A stretch of 64,000 nucleotides of DNA, from the NCBI GenBank assembly GCA_009760855.2, contig WPIO01000069.1, forward strand, positions 1,670,001 to 1,734,000, given 5' to 3'. A model generated the notes under the pieces. The model was given only the letters and a program-made list of their open reading frames with translations, searched no databases and was not told where the DNA came from. The stretch is from Cristatella mucedo. Its lineage: Eukaryota > Bryozoa > Phylactolaemata > Cristatellidae. Positions within the stretch are counted from its first letter, which is position 1. Every line of letters begins with the position of its first letter. Position numbers and translations under genes: made by a program. Shown piece after piece: positions 21,588 to 32,817 of the stretch.

Positions 21588-22388
21588 TACGACCACATCA
21601 GCTCCTCAGTCAAATCTGCCTACTTTCAGCTACATAACATTGCTCAAATTCGGGCTTGCTTAGATAAGGATACCACGTCCAAGTGAGTCCATGCATTCGT
21701 TACGTCCCGTCTCTACTTCTGCAACCCACTGCTTACTGGCAAACCGGCATGTCTGATCATGCGTTAGCAGTTGGTGCAAAGCTGTGCAGCTAGGCTTGTC
21801 TGTCGTGTGCTTTGCAGTTGCCACATCACACTACTTCTTGCCGACCTGCACTGGCTACCAGTCAAGCAACGGATTGACTTCAAAGTTTTTTTGCTCACTT
21901 TTAGGTCACTTCATTCTGTGGCCCCAGCATATCTCTCTGATCTACTCCCCCAACATTCCAAGCATCGTACCACCAGCTTTTCGGAATCCAAAAGCCTACC
22001 AATACCTCGTGCAAACCTCAAACCCTTGGAAGACTGTGCATTTAGTTTGGATGCTCTCAAAGCCTGGAACTCTCTCCTGACTTTTGTCAAAACATCACCT
22101 GACTTGACTACATTAAAAAAATAAAAACACATATTTAGGACAGCATTTAGTTGGTCCCTGCGATTTTTCCTTCGTGTGCTCATGTGTGCTGACATTGTGC
22201 ATGCTGCTACTAACCACACCTGCACGCTGACCCTGTGCATGTCACCCTTAACCATGTTATTGAGGTTGCTTGCTTATAAAGCATGATTTTACTTACCTTT
22301 TAATTGCATTTACCTATTCCGCAGTTTTAAAGCACCTAGAAAGACATTGAGTTCTCTGAGGGCACTTTATCAACTGCATTACTGTTAT
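21588..22388 (+). mobile_element. Family B copy 4, C-terminal part and 3' end
   Basis: C-terminal RT sequence (VKSAYFQLHN-like near 21,615; LHWLPVKQRIDFKVF near 21,850; a 117-codon open frame at 21,771-22,124), then the 3' UTR with the hairpin near 22,330 and a short ATT tail. Polinton sequence resumes at 22,389 on the far side. Confidence 0.85.
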
Positions 22389-22930
22389 TATTACAATTTG
22401 GTTGACGAGGATCTAAAGCTATTCTAGCAGCAGATTCAGCTAAAACTAAAGCAGATAGATTTCTTATTTCAGTTGTTTTCGGCTCAGACATTGAAGTTGT
22501 TTCTGTAAATGTGTGATCATGAATAAGTGCTTTATAATCTAAATCCTTAACTCGGGTGTAACCCTCATTCATCCTTTGAGTAAACTTTGTTCCAAGTTCA
22601 GCATTAGAATATTTACCAGTATTGTTAAAACTTCCACCAGCTACATCTTCAGATTTCACTCCTGATGGTCGTTTTATATGCATTTCATGGTTACCAGTAG
22701 GTTTATTGATGAAATCTTCTCTACCAGAACCAACTTTTCTCTTTGCTTTTAGTTGTTTAGAATGAGATTCAATTGAAATTCTATTCCTTTTGATTTACAT
22801 TTCTCACTTCTTGCATGTTTAGTCTTTCTTACAAGAATAAAAGTACTTCCAGACAAATCAGTATATCTAAGTCTTGTAGAAATAGATTATTTAGCCTAAT
22901 GTACTTGATTTAGTCAGTGATCCGACATAT
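22389..22930 (-). pseudogene. PLA2-like Polinton protein, N-terminal part
   Basis: The minus-strand frame includes KAKRKVGSGREDFINKPTG (near 22,740), then GTKFTQRMNEGYTRVKDLDY and ALIHDHTF, with ESAARIALDPRQPN at the insertion point. This is the order of the parvovirus-type phospholipase A2 fold seen in Polinton and adintovirus proteins: a calcium loop before G-T-K, then L-D-x-x-A followed by the catalytic histidine-aspartate pair. The calcium-loop glycines are not clear, so it is already degraded. Such domains breach endosomal membranes in parvoviruses; here a role in entry is only inferred. The C-terminal half is at 17,072-17,274. Confidence 0.55.
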
Positions 22931-23219
22931 TAAGTTTGATTTCTCGATCCGTCGACGTTTCACAACGTGCTGGACCACGGCAGGTGACCTACTACACCAA
23001 CGAGTACTATTCAGCCCTTTAAACTTACGGTTCGCAGGTTGGATAGCCGAGCTGTTGATAGGGCAAATGCAGGATGCAGACCGTCCTCAGAAGACCAGCC
23101 GATAAGAATCGACTAATGACAACATCGCACCTTATGCTATGCAGGTCCTGTTTTTCGTAGCATATACGAGGACAGCACAAAAAAGTCACTGCAAAAATAG
23201 TAGAGCAACACCTGAAGGC
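22931..23219. other. Unassigned sequence between the Polinton relic and the left arm
   Basis: Bases up to about 23,105 hold no recognisable feature. The last part (from 23,110) belongs to the repeat shared with 945-1,110. Confidence 0.35.
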
Positions 23220-23340
23220 ATCACAGAGAAATTTGGTAAAGTCCACACAGCCCTAGTAGTCGCTCGAGGCCCCTCTCTAGCACAGTAATTGAGTTGTGTT
23301 TTAGCCGTATAATGTAGCTGAAAATTGGCAGACTCGATTG
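23220..23340 (-). mobile_element. Short family B fragment at the arm end
   Basis: The reverse complement carries a STVKSAHFQLH-like RT segment ('cagctccacaatcgagtctgccaattttcagctac'-type sequence in pieces). The mirror position on the right arm (59,560-59,660) carries the same RT segment, suggesting that the fragment was there before the duplication. Confidence 0.5.
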
Positions 23341-23726
23341 TGGAGCTGATGAGTCTACGGCATGAGGTGTGACGAGTAAGGAGTGCACTGAGTCAAAACA
23401 GCTCCATGAACTCATACAGTGTCTGCTTGGGATGCAAGTATTTGCCACCACTAATTGCACCTTTTAAGGGAACAGCTGCCATCAGGTTGCTTAGGCTGAC
23501 AGAAATTCATCAGCTTCAAATGCGAAGCAAAGAGTTTTACCTAAAACATTTTTGGTACGTGTGGAAACGATTGAATTTGAGTTGTTAACACTAAATATTT
23601 GTAATATGATGATACGACAAGTATGCAAGTCCTTAATACAATACATTGCTCCATACGATATGCTCTAGATAAAAGGCTACTATGCAGAGGATTATTCAAA
23701 AAACAAGCACATGTATCTGTTCCGTG

Positions 23727-24213
23727 CTAGTTGTTTCCTTTCGAGCCTAGAGCAGGGTACACAGTAACAGTCTTCCTGTCGGAGGCCAGCACAGCTAGCA
23801 CCGTCCTCCGTCCTCTAGATATTGACATCTTCCAAGCCTTGCTGCCATTACAGGGCAAATCTGGCAGCAGCTGACCATCTTTTCCCCTGACGGCTGCCAC
23901 TCTGTCGCCGTCACTCAGAGCCAGGTATAGCACTGAAGATTTAGGAGAAGGACAGATGTCATCCACTTCCATCAAAAAAGACTGTCTCCATTGATGATGA
24001 CCTGCTCGACTGTAGCAGTCTACCACATACCGCTCTATCCCATCGCCTAGATACACCGTTTTCGAGCTTGATGAGATGACAGAGTCAGCTGTAGCAGCTA
24101 CACACCTAATATTGTAGCCAAGCTCCTTTCTGAATAGTACTTGCCTATGGTTTGTCAGGCTGACCAGTAGTATAGTGTTGATCAAATGACGAGAAAGCAA
24201 AGCCATGACGTCT
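23727..24213 (-). CDS. Terminal exon, duplicated propeller-like gene, left copy
   Basis: The exon starts after the acceptor 'cagtctatag' (complement at 24,214) and runs to a stop at 23,727. Entering in phase 2 it joins exon 34,563-34,965 in frame, and the right-arm copy has the same acceptor and phase. The protein has short repeated blade-like units: DDICPSPKSSVLYLALSDGD and GRRTVLAVLASDRKTVTVYP, each a hydrophobic strand pair around a polar turn, as in WD40/NHL-type beta-propellers. I do not recognise a named family. No stop interrupts the 162 codons. It may be functional, but the intron before it is over 10 kb and full of transposons. Confidence 0.6.
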
Positions 24214-24489
24214 CTATAGACTGAAAAATTAAGGGGCAACAGTAGCCTCTGATAAAGCCACCTAAAACAGATGGAAAGAAAGCTTGTAGATTATATTTGC
24301 CTTTCAAACTTAAAAAGATTAAAATGCCACCGTAACTTTTGATGCCTGATATATATGTATGACAATGATACAGATTAAAATATTAACGTGTACAATTGGT
24401 TACATACAAAAGTAGTCCATCACCATAGCTAATACTAGCTTTAATGAATATAGGGTCCAATGATGGGCGTTTGCAAACTGAACAAATGT
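24214..24489. other. Intron sequence of the left gene copy
   Basis: Sequence upstream of the terminal exon, with the polypyrimidine tract and 'tag' acceptor close to the exon. It is partly conserved with 58,300-58,540 in reverse complement. Nothing else recognised. Confidence 0.5.
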
Positions 24490-24600
24490 GAAGCCCTAAA
24501 CTGGCACAGGACTATGCCTTGAAGGTCTGGCCGAGGTCGTCGGCTCGAACACTGAGGCAAATGTCAAGGGCGCAAAAAGATATGCAATTCTCACAGGCCC
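24490..24600 (+). repeat. tRNA-like repeat, family S2
   Basis: A 110-base segment with 'aaggtctggccgaggtcgtcggctcgaac', resembling a tRNA-derived SINE head. A mirrored copy is at 58,215-58,300 and a better preserved one at 36,607-36,735. Confidence 0.45.
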
Positions 24601-25069
24601 TAAACAAATTATTGCATACATTTTTAAAAACCTCTAAATCGTACAAGGTTGTGAACAACTATTACACTGCAAAAGTAAAATCTAGATATAATGTAACAAC
24701 TATGCAAAAGGACTAAGCTATCTGGCCCCCAAGGATGAGCTCAGTTTCAGCTAATCCAGGCTATTCCTGCTACATTTATTGACATAACACATTGATTCCT
24801 ATAGAACCTAAAAATAACTTACAATTATATGAACCTTGTTCTCGGCAAACACTTTAGGTACTGGGCTGAACATAGTTAGTAAAAACCGGCATTGTGGGAA
24901 GCCTTCTTTCCAGCTTACCCGACCCTAAGTAAATAGCAGCAGGTAATAGTGTTATAGTTTGCAGTCCCAAGCAATTTACAATCGACGGTATCTTGAAAGA
25001 CCACAATTCATTGCCTGGACACCAACTGAATCCCAGGAGCTCATAAAAATCTTTTGTGGCAGACACTGA

Positions 25070-25224
25070 CTATTTGTTCGGTCTGTCCCATTCATCCCAT
25101 TACTTGGTCTAGTCAGTCACGAAAAACCAAGTTCTGCTACTGCATGCAACTTAAACATCATTCATCTGGAATCGGCCTTCTGTTGTTGATTCCAGCTTCT
25201 TCAAGGAAAGTGAAGACGATAATA
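25070..25224. other. Unassigned intronic sequence
   Basis: No recognisable feature between the conserved arm segment ending near 25,065 and the tail of the family B insertion. Intronic with respect to the left gene copy. Confidence 0.3.
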
Positions 25225-27183
25225 CTATTGATAATAATGCATGAACTTGATAGAGCACCCTCAGAGAACTCAATCACTTCCTAGATACTTCACATTTTCT
25301 GTAAAGGGAATGCAATTATGGTGAGTAATACCATACTTGATAAAAAACAACAACATGAATGACATGGCTAGGGGTGAAATGCACAGGGTCAGCATGCAAA
25401 TGGGATTAGTGGTAGCATGCACAGTGTCAGCATGCATGAGCACATGCAGGACAAATCACAGGGACCCACTAAATGCTTTCCTAAATAGGAGTGTTTTAGG
25501 GGTCTTTTTAATAGTGGTCAAGTCAGAGAATGTTCTGATGCAAGTCGGGAGAGAGTTTCAAGCTTTGGTAGCATACGAACTAAATGCAGGATCTCCAAAC
25601 GATTTGAGCATTGTACGAGATAGGGGTAAACTGTTGGATTCCAAAAGCAGGTGGCGTGATGCTTGGCCTGGTTGGGGAAAAAAGACCTGAGAGATAGGCT
25701 AGAGAAAAAGAATGAAGTGACCTAAAAGTGAGATACAAAACTGATTCGTTGCTTGACTGGTAGCCAGTGCAGGACGGCAAGAAGTGGTGTTATGTGGCAA
25801 CTGTGACGTTCGCGACAGACAAGCCTAGCTAAGGAATTTTCCACCAGCTGCAATCGCCTGATCTCACATGCCAGTAGGACAGTAAGCAGTAAGTTTCTGA
25901 GGTCGAGACTGGATATCACGAATGCATTGACCAATTTAGACGTGGTATCTTCATCAAAACAAGCCTGAATTCGAGCATTGTTAGGTAGCTAAAAGTTGGC
26001 AGCTTTGACTGTGGACCTGATGTGGTCGTCGAACGAGTGTTCACTTTCTAACATAATACCTAGATTTCGAGCTGATTCAACAGGAGATAAGCTGGCTGAG
26101 CCAATTTTGAGCGCCAGACTTTCCAACTATCGAATTACTCTGGGTTTGCCCGAAACTAGTACATTAGTTTTATCATCGTTCAGCCTTGTAAAATTCGCCA
26201 CCAACCATGCAATGATGTCATCACTACATGCAGCAAGTGAGTTGAGAGATTGGAGGTGCTCGAAGGCTGGGAGGGATCAAAGCGAAGGTACAACTGAGTG
26301 TCGTCCACATAAAAGTCAAAAACCTAAATTGTGCTCAGCAATCACATCAGCAAGAGGGAGAGAATAAACCGTGAAAAGAACCGGACCCAGCAAGGAGCCC
26401 TGAGGTACCCTGTATTCTCGAGGTACCTCGGATGGTCTTTGTCTATTCACTTCAATACATCAGAGTCTCCCACTGAGGTAGGACCTGAACCATTGTAGAG
26501 CAATGCCAGTGAAGCCCAGACGACATGAGAGGCGCTCTAGAAGAGTTTTGTGAGCGATAGTATCAAAAGCTGCCGAAAGATCGAGCACATGAAACAGAGA
26601 CATTCTATCCATGTCTGCATTAAAAAGGAGGTCGTTGTATACCCTAAGCAATTCTGACTCCGTGGAGTGGTTAGCTCTGCAGCCAGACTGGAGCTTACTA
26701 GCAAGGTTTGAGGTTTCAATATATGAGTTCTGTTGGACTGCCACGACCCATTCCAGTGTCTTTGATAGGAATGGTAGAAGGAAGAATGGGTGATATTTGC
26801 TCAAGTGGTCTTGGTCCAGTATAACCTTCTTGAGGAGTGGCCTGACTACAGCTTTTTTGAAAGGTGCTGGGCCATGACCTGAGGCTAATGACATATTAAT
26901 GATGTTAGTTGTGCATGGCAGCAGCAGATCAATGCAACTTAGGGGCTGGACAGTGGGAACAAGGTCCAGAGGACTCGTTGTCTTCATTGAGTGGGATATG
27001 AACTTTAGGACGAGATCACTAGTAACCTGCTTAAACGTAGACATTAAGGTACAGCCAGGAATCGGGGAACAGCATTCTAGTGGGAATGTTGTCCTCGCAG
27101 AGATGGACCTCCTGATCTTGTCTATCTTCTGCACAAGGAATCAAGAGAAGCGATCGGCTAGATCATCAGAAGGATCTCCTCAA
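25225..27183 (-). mobile_element. Family B non-LTR retrotransposon (copy 5)
   Basis: A minus-strand copy with a 224-codon open part (27,134-26,460) from IDKIRRSI through [23 protein letters not shown] and LDLSAAFDTIAHK to LQWFRSYLSGRL. Then stops and shifts; the catalytic box (complement near 26,310) is frameshifted. The C-terminal blocks and the hairpin run to the tail at about 25,225. It meets copy 6 head to head at 27,183. Confidence 0.85.
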
Positions 27184-29190
27184 CCGTTCCTAGATTAGCT
27201 CCTTACCTGATGATCCTTGTGATGATCTAGCTTATCGCTTCTCTCGATCCTTTGCGCCGAAGATAGAGAAGATCAGGCAATACATCCCTGATGATGACAA
27301 CCTCCCCACTAGAATGCTGTTCCTCGGATCCTGGCTGAACCTCAATGTTTGCATTTAAGCAGGTCACTAGTGATCTAGTCCTAAAGTTTGTATGGAAATC
27401 AAAGAAGACAACAAGTCTTCTGAACCCAATTCCCACTGTCCTGCTCCTACGTTGCATTGATCTGCTGCTCCCATGCATAACTAACATCATTAATATGGCA
27501 TGAGCCTCAGGTCATGTCCAAGCACCTTTCAAAAAAGCTGTAGTCAGGCCTCTTCTCAGGAAAGCAACACTAGACCAAGAGAACTTGAGCAACTACCGCC
27601 CAGTCTCCCTTCTACCATTCCTATCAAAGACACTGGGATAGGTCGTGGCAGACCAGCTGAACTCATATATCGAAACCTCACACCTCGCTAGAAAGTTCCA
27701 GTCTGGCTTTAGAGCTAATCACTCCACAGAGTCAGCATTGCTTAGGGTATACAATGACCCGCTTAGGAAGGCCGACATGGGTCAAGTGTCTGTTTAGCTC
27801 AATCTTTCGGAAGCTTTTGATACCATCGATCACAAAGTTCTTCTAGAGCGCCTCTCATCTCGCCTGGGCATCACTGGCACTGCTCTGCAGTGGTTCAGGT
27901 CTTATCTCAGCTGGAGACTCCGGAGTATTGACGTGAATGGACAAAGATCATCTGAGGTACCTCTGAAATAACGAGTACCTCAGGGCTCCGTGCTAGGTCC
28001 GATTTTTTTCACATTGTATACTCTCCCTCATGCTGATGTGATTGCCAAGCACAATCTAGGCTTTTACTTCTATGCGGATGACACTCAGTAGTACCTTTGC
28101 TTTGATCCCTCACAGCCTTCAAGCACCTCAAGTTCTCTAAACTCACTTGCTGCATGCATTGATGACATCCGCACATGGATGGCAGCAAATTTTCTAAAAC
28201 TAAGCGATGACAAAACTAACTTACTGGTAATGGGGAAACCCAGTGTGATTCAGAGATTGGAAAGGCTGTCTCTCAAAATTGGCTCTGCCAGCTTATCTCC
28301 TGTCGAATCACCTCGAAATCTAGGTGTCATATTCCACAGCGACCTCTCGTTAGACGACCATATCAGCTCCACAGTCAAATCTGCCCATTTTCAGCGTCAT
28401 AACATTGCTAAAATTCGGGCTTGTTTAGATAAGGATACCACGTCTAAGTAGGTACATGCATTCGTGACATCTCGTCTCGCCTTCTTCAATTCACAGCTTA
28501 CTGGCCTACTAGCATGTGCGGTCAGGCGATTGCAGCTGGTGCAAAACTCCGCAGCTAGGCTTGTCTGTCGTGAGCGTCGCCGTTGACACATTACTCCACT
28601 TATTGCCGACCTGCCCTGGCTACCAGTCAAGCAACGGATTGACATCAATGTTTTGTCGCTCACTTTTCGGTCCCTTCATTCTATTGCTCCAGCTTACCTC
28701 TCCGATATACTCCCCTATCAGGCCAAGCATCGTGCCACCGCTTTTCAGAATCAAACAGTCTAGAAATACCTCGTACAAACCTCAAATCCTTTGGAGACCG
28801 TGCATTTAGTTCGTATGCTCCCAAAGCCTGGAACTCCCTCCCGACCTGCGTCAGAACATCCCCTGACCTGACCACGTTTAAAAGGAACTTAAAAACACAC
28901 CTATTTAGTACAGCATTTAGTGGGTCCCTATGATTCGTCCTTAACGTGCTTATGCATGCTGACACTGTGCATACTGCAGCTAACCACATCTGCATGCTGA
29001 CCCTGTGCATGTCACCCCTAACCATGTTATTCATTTTGTTTGTTTTTCAAGCATGATTTTACTTACCATTCAATTGCATTTCTCTTTGCTGCAAATGTAA
29101 AGCGCCTAGAAAGAGATTAATTTCTCTGAGGGCGCTTTATCAAGTACATTATTATTATTATTAATATTATTATTATTATTATTATCAATA
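27184..29190 (+). mobile_element. Family B non-LTR retrotransposon (copy 6)
   Basis: A plus-strand copy starting in the pre-RT linker. It shows the [10 protein letters not shown] block near 27,610, LSSRLGITGTALQWFRSYLS-like sequence near 27,860, the catalytic box near 28,070 with a stop just after ADDTQ, and an open part at 28,179-28,451 (NFLKLSDDKTNLLVMGKP). The C-terminal block, the hairpin (29,102-29,135) and the tail of ATT repeats to 29,190 are well preserved. Several stops. Confidence 0.9.
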
Positions 29191-29394
29191 GTTGTCTATA
29201 TTGATCTTCCACAACCCTCGAGCATGTCTAATTCTCTACACGCCCGAACTGCATCTATACATGCATGGCAGCAAACTTTCTGTCATTGCTCTTTGGCTCC
29301 TTAATGTGCTGGCTCCAGCCTACCTCTCAAAACTATCTCTACCCAGCAGAAGAATTATAGAGACTGCTGTTCTTTTGAATCATGATGGCACACT
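29191..29394 (+). mobile_element. Old internally deleted non-LTR fragment
   Basis: Pieces of family B-like RT (DLPQPSSMSNSLHA near 29,205; APAYLSKLSLPSRR near 29,310) lie side by side with the intervening sequence deleted. The last part matches, in reverse complement, about 53,985-54,060, so it predates the inverted duplication. Confidence 0.55.
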
Positions 29395-29575
29395 AGCAAT
29401 TGGTGGGTCGTAATGCCATAATAGGAAAACCTGCTGCATCTTACGACCCCGGTCCCCAACTCACGACCTCGGTGACAAGGTTGTGGGTTCAAATCTTTCA
29501 ATAGCAGATCTTTTACTATTGCTATAAGCAGTAGTAATAGCCACAAAAGCTCTTCTGCGACTAAAAATAAATAAA
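29395..29575 (+). repeat. tRNA-derived SINE, family S1 (present in both arms)
   Basis: Decayed S1 copy with 'gtgggttcaaatc' as B box. Its flanks and itself match 53,795-53,995 in reverse complement, so it was inserted before the inverted duplication. Confidence 0.6.
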
Positions 29576-30460
29576 ATCGGGTAGTTTTTTTCTTACTCGA
29601 GTCGTTTAGCCATACCTTGACGGAACCCCAAAACCATTGGAAACCGTACCTTTAGTTCTTAATGATATTAATCACAATAATATATCGGTATTGAACCGTA
29701 TGAGAACTGAAGCTCTCTCAAGGCACTTCATAGATGCTTTATAAAAAAAACATTCCCGAAAGTTTGGTTGTAAAATCGGCAGGCAGCATGTATGGTGGAA
29801 ACAGGTACATGCATACGAAGGGTGAGTTACACAGAGGGACCAATTCCAAAGCTCCTAAAGCCACGAGCTCACTATTGATGCATATTAAAATGACCAGTGA
29901 CATGATCATATTTAAATAGAAGCTTAAAATAAACTTGTTTTTTGCAGCATTTGGTGGGTTTCCTTCGATCTGCACGTGCATGTACGTGCTTACACTATGC
30001 CTGTTGCTTTAGATGTTACCATCAATCATTTAATAATGCTTTCTTCACTAAATACTTAAAGTGTCTATTAAAAGATCCAGTTTTCTGAGGGCCCCATACA
30101 AATCGTAGACGTGATCAAACGACCTGGAGCTTTTGCTTACAAGATCGTGGACACGTAGAGCCAAATTTATCCAGCCTAAATCGGAATTTTCCTTGCGTTT
30201 GATGCCATAAGCAGAGATAACTTCCTTTTTACAAATTTCGCTCTGAAATGGGAAATATTAGCCGAGTTATGGAATTAAAAAGGCACCGAGCTACCCTGCA
30301 AACAAAGCTGCATATAAGTCTTAAAAATTCGCTCCAACAAGCATAAGGCATATATCTTGGTGTACCAAGTTTCGACAAGGTGTAATACAAGTGGCATAAG
30401 ATGAAGAGATCGACGTTTTTTTGCAGATTTACAACTTCTGGTATCTCTTCGGGTGAGATG
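29576..30460. other. Conserved arm sequence, no gene seen
   Basis: The stretch matches the right arm in reverse complement (29,600-29,740 with 53,640-53,780; 30,070-30,460 with 50,010-50,415). It includes an old family B-like 3' end near 30,070-30,105. The 80-codon ORF on the minus strand at 29,739-29,981 has no right-arm support and I do not call it a gene. Confidence 0.5.
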
Positions 30461-32196
30461 TAATGTAATTTATCTCCATCAGTAACTCCAAAGTCATAAA
30501 GACCACGTGGGTGTTACACAGGAGAGTTTTGTAAAGCTCACACACAGCCTAAGCTGCTTTCGATACGCATTCGGTAGCCAACGGACTTCGTCTCACGCAA
30601 CAAAGAGAAAGTGGGAAGCATAGCAGAATTAGGAGAGCAGTTGAGGTAGCGAGTAGCATACAACAAGCAGTTCAGGACCGCTAAAAGAGATGTGCCATAG
30701 TCAGCAGTTGGAGAGTAGTTGTCGTTGCTTAAGAATTGTGGAAGTGAGTTCCACAGTCTAGGACCTGCAGAGCTAAAGCTTCTGTCGCCACCTGTCTGTA
30801 AGCAGAGGAATGGGAAAGCTAATTTATTGTCCATACAGGACCTGAGGGCTCAAACAGGCTGAAACTGATGCAGCAGTTCAGCTAGATACGAAGGAGCCAA
30901 GCCGTGGCGGGCCTTGTGGGTCAGCATAAGAACTTTGCTCTGTATCCTTTGCTCAACCGGCAACCATCCTAGCTCTTTCAGCAGAGGTGACACGTGCTCA
31001 AACCACTGGGACTTGAAGACCAGCCTTGCAGCCATATTCATAGTCTGCTGTAGTGGCATAATAGCTTTCTTTAGCAGCCCAGCCAAAAGAGAATTACAAT
31101 AATCAAGCCGAGACAGAACTAAAGAGCTAGTTACATTTTTTACAAGCCACTGTGGGAGACAGCTTCTAATCTTGGATAGGGATCGGATGTGATGGCTAGC
31201 TGTAGAGGCAGTCTTCTGAATGAAGCTTTTGAAATTGAGGCAGCTATTGAACACGACACATAGATTACGAGCACGTGATCAAGGTCACACAATAGCATCA
31301 CCTATTAGAAGAGCAAAGCCTTTTAATCCAGCCACACGCTTAGGGTGTCCTATGAGCAGCAGTTCGGTTATATCGTCACTTAATTTCAGGAAGTTTTCCG
31401 ACGTCCAGGATCGAATATCGGCAAGGCAAGCATTCAGTTTCTCAGTTGCTGCAGCACATTCCGACAGTTTAAATGACAAATACAACTGAAGATCGTCAGC
31501 ATAGAAGTGATATCCTATTCCATGGGCCTTAATCACTTTTCCCAGAGGTTGTGTATAAATGGAGAACAGCGAGCGACCGAGTTCAGACCCTTGAGGGACT
31601 CTGCAGGTGACCCTTCTCATGTCTGTGACCTGACCCCCACCCGACACGGATTGAACACGATCAGACAAGTATGATTTAAACCAAGCCAGTGCTTCGTCTG
31701 CCAGACCGATTGTTGTTCTAAATCGTTCAAGCAGAATTTCGTGATCAATGGTGTCGAAGGCAGCAGACAGATCTAGCAGAGCTAGGGCAGTGACATTCCC
31801 GTCGTCGTTGCCACGTAGAATGTCATTGTTAACACGGAGGAAAGCAGTTTCAGTAGAGTGCTGCCTCTTGAACCCTGATTGAAACGTTTCTGACATTCCA
31901 TTATTTTGAATATGTTCAATTAGCTGCTTAGCAACAATTTTTTCAAGAATCTTTGATAAGAACGGAAGAAGGGAAACTGGACGATAGGTTGCTAGAACCT
32001 TTGTGTCTAATCCAGGCTTTTTAAAAATAGGTTTAACGATTGCCGATTTGAAGGACTTGGGGACGACCCCTTTTCCCAAAGAAGCATTAGAAATCATGGT
32101 TATGGCAGGGCTAAGTTGGTCTGTTATGAAGACCACAGAGATGAAGGTATAAGGTCTTCCGGAGACGAGCTCTTTTTGCTAGACTTTTCTAAGGCA
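30461..32196 (-). mobile_element. Family A non-LTR retrotransposon (copy 3), RT part
   Basis: From the (TACAT)n-type tail at 30,461, the minus-strand RT runs with [39 protein letters not shown] (near 31,500), RVPQGSELGRSLF, LLDLSAAFDTIDHE and [11 protein letters not shown] 283-codon open frame survives at 31,285-32,136 (MVFITDQLSPAIT to IGDAIV). The rest continues in another frame. The 5' side is interrupted at 32,196 by family A copy 4. Confidence 0.92.
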
Positions 32197-32817
32197 GTAT
32201 GTGTGTATGTATGTATCTCCGTCAGTAAATCCACAAAGTCATAAAGACATGTGGGTGTTACGCAGGAGAGTTTTGTGTAGCACACTCACAGCCTAAGCGG
32301 CTTTCGGTACGCATTCGGTAGCCAACAGACTTCGTCTCACACAACAAAGAGAAATTGGGAAGCATAGCACAGTTAGGAGAGCAGTTGAGGTAGTGAGTAG
32401 CATAGAAGTAGCTGTTCAGGACCGCTGAAAAAGATGTGCCATTGTCGGCAGTTGGAGAGTAGATGTCGTTGCGTAAGAATTGTGGAAGCGAGTTCCACAG
32501 TCTAGGACCTGCAGAGCTAAAGCTTCTGTCACCAGCTGTCTTTAAGCTGAGGAATGGGACAGCTAATTTATTGTCCACACAGGACCTGAGGGCGCGAACA
32601 GGCTGACACTGATGCAGCAGTTCAGCTAGGTACGAAGGACCCAAGCCGTGGCAGGCCTTGTGGGTCAGCATAAGAACTTTGCTCTGTATCCTTTGCTTAA
32701 CCGGCAACCATCCCAGCTCTTTAAGCAAAGGTGACACGTGCTCAAACCACTGGGACTTGAAGACCAGCCTTGCAGCCATATTCATAGTCTGCTGTAGTGG
32801 CATAATAGCTTTCTTTG
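32197..32817 (-). mobile_element. Family A fragment (copy 4) nested in copy 3
   Basis: A short 5'-truncated copy of the same family and orientation, from the tail at 32,197 to the [17 protein letters not shown] block near 32,815. A single 181-codon open frame (32,258-32,803) covers the whole RT C-terminus. On its left, copy 3 stops at 'ctaaggcag', and on its right resumes with 'gcagaaacatc', which are adjacent in copy 1 (14,700-14,720). Confidence 0.85.

Larger units (their letters stand above)
3943..22930. mobile_element. Polinton/adintovirus-like relic, interrupted by nested retrotransposons
   Basis: The AT-rich parts of this interval (3,943-7,118, 7,854-11,682, 16,056-17,274, 22,389-22,930) read as one continuous element once the insertions are removed. 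Two joins are supported by protein continuity: a G-S-x-G-x-G-V repeat continues from 11,680 to 16,060, and a PLA2-like reading frame continues from 22,390 to 17,274 on the minus strand. Recognised parts are packaging ATPase, zinc ribbon, HNH-AP2 nuclease, fibre-like proteins, adenain-like protease and PLA2-like protein. All carry stops or frameshifts. No terminal repeats, polymerase B, integrase or capsid gene is visible, so the copy is partial. Confidence 0.75.
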
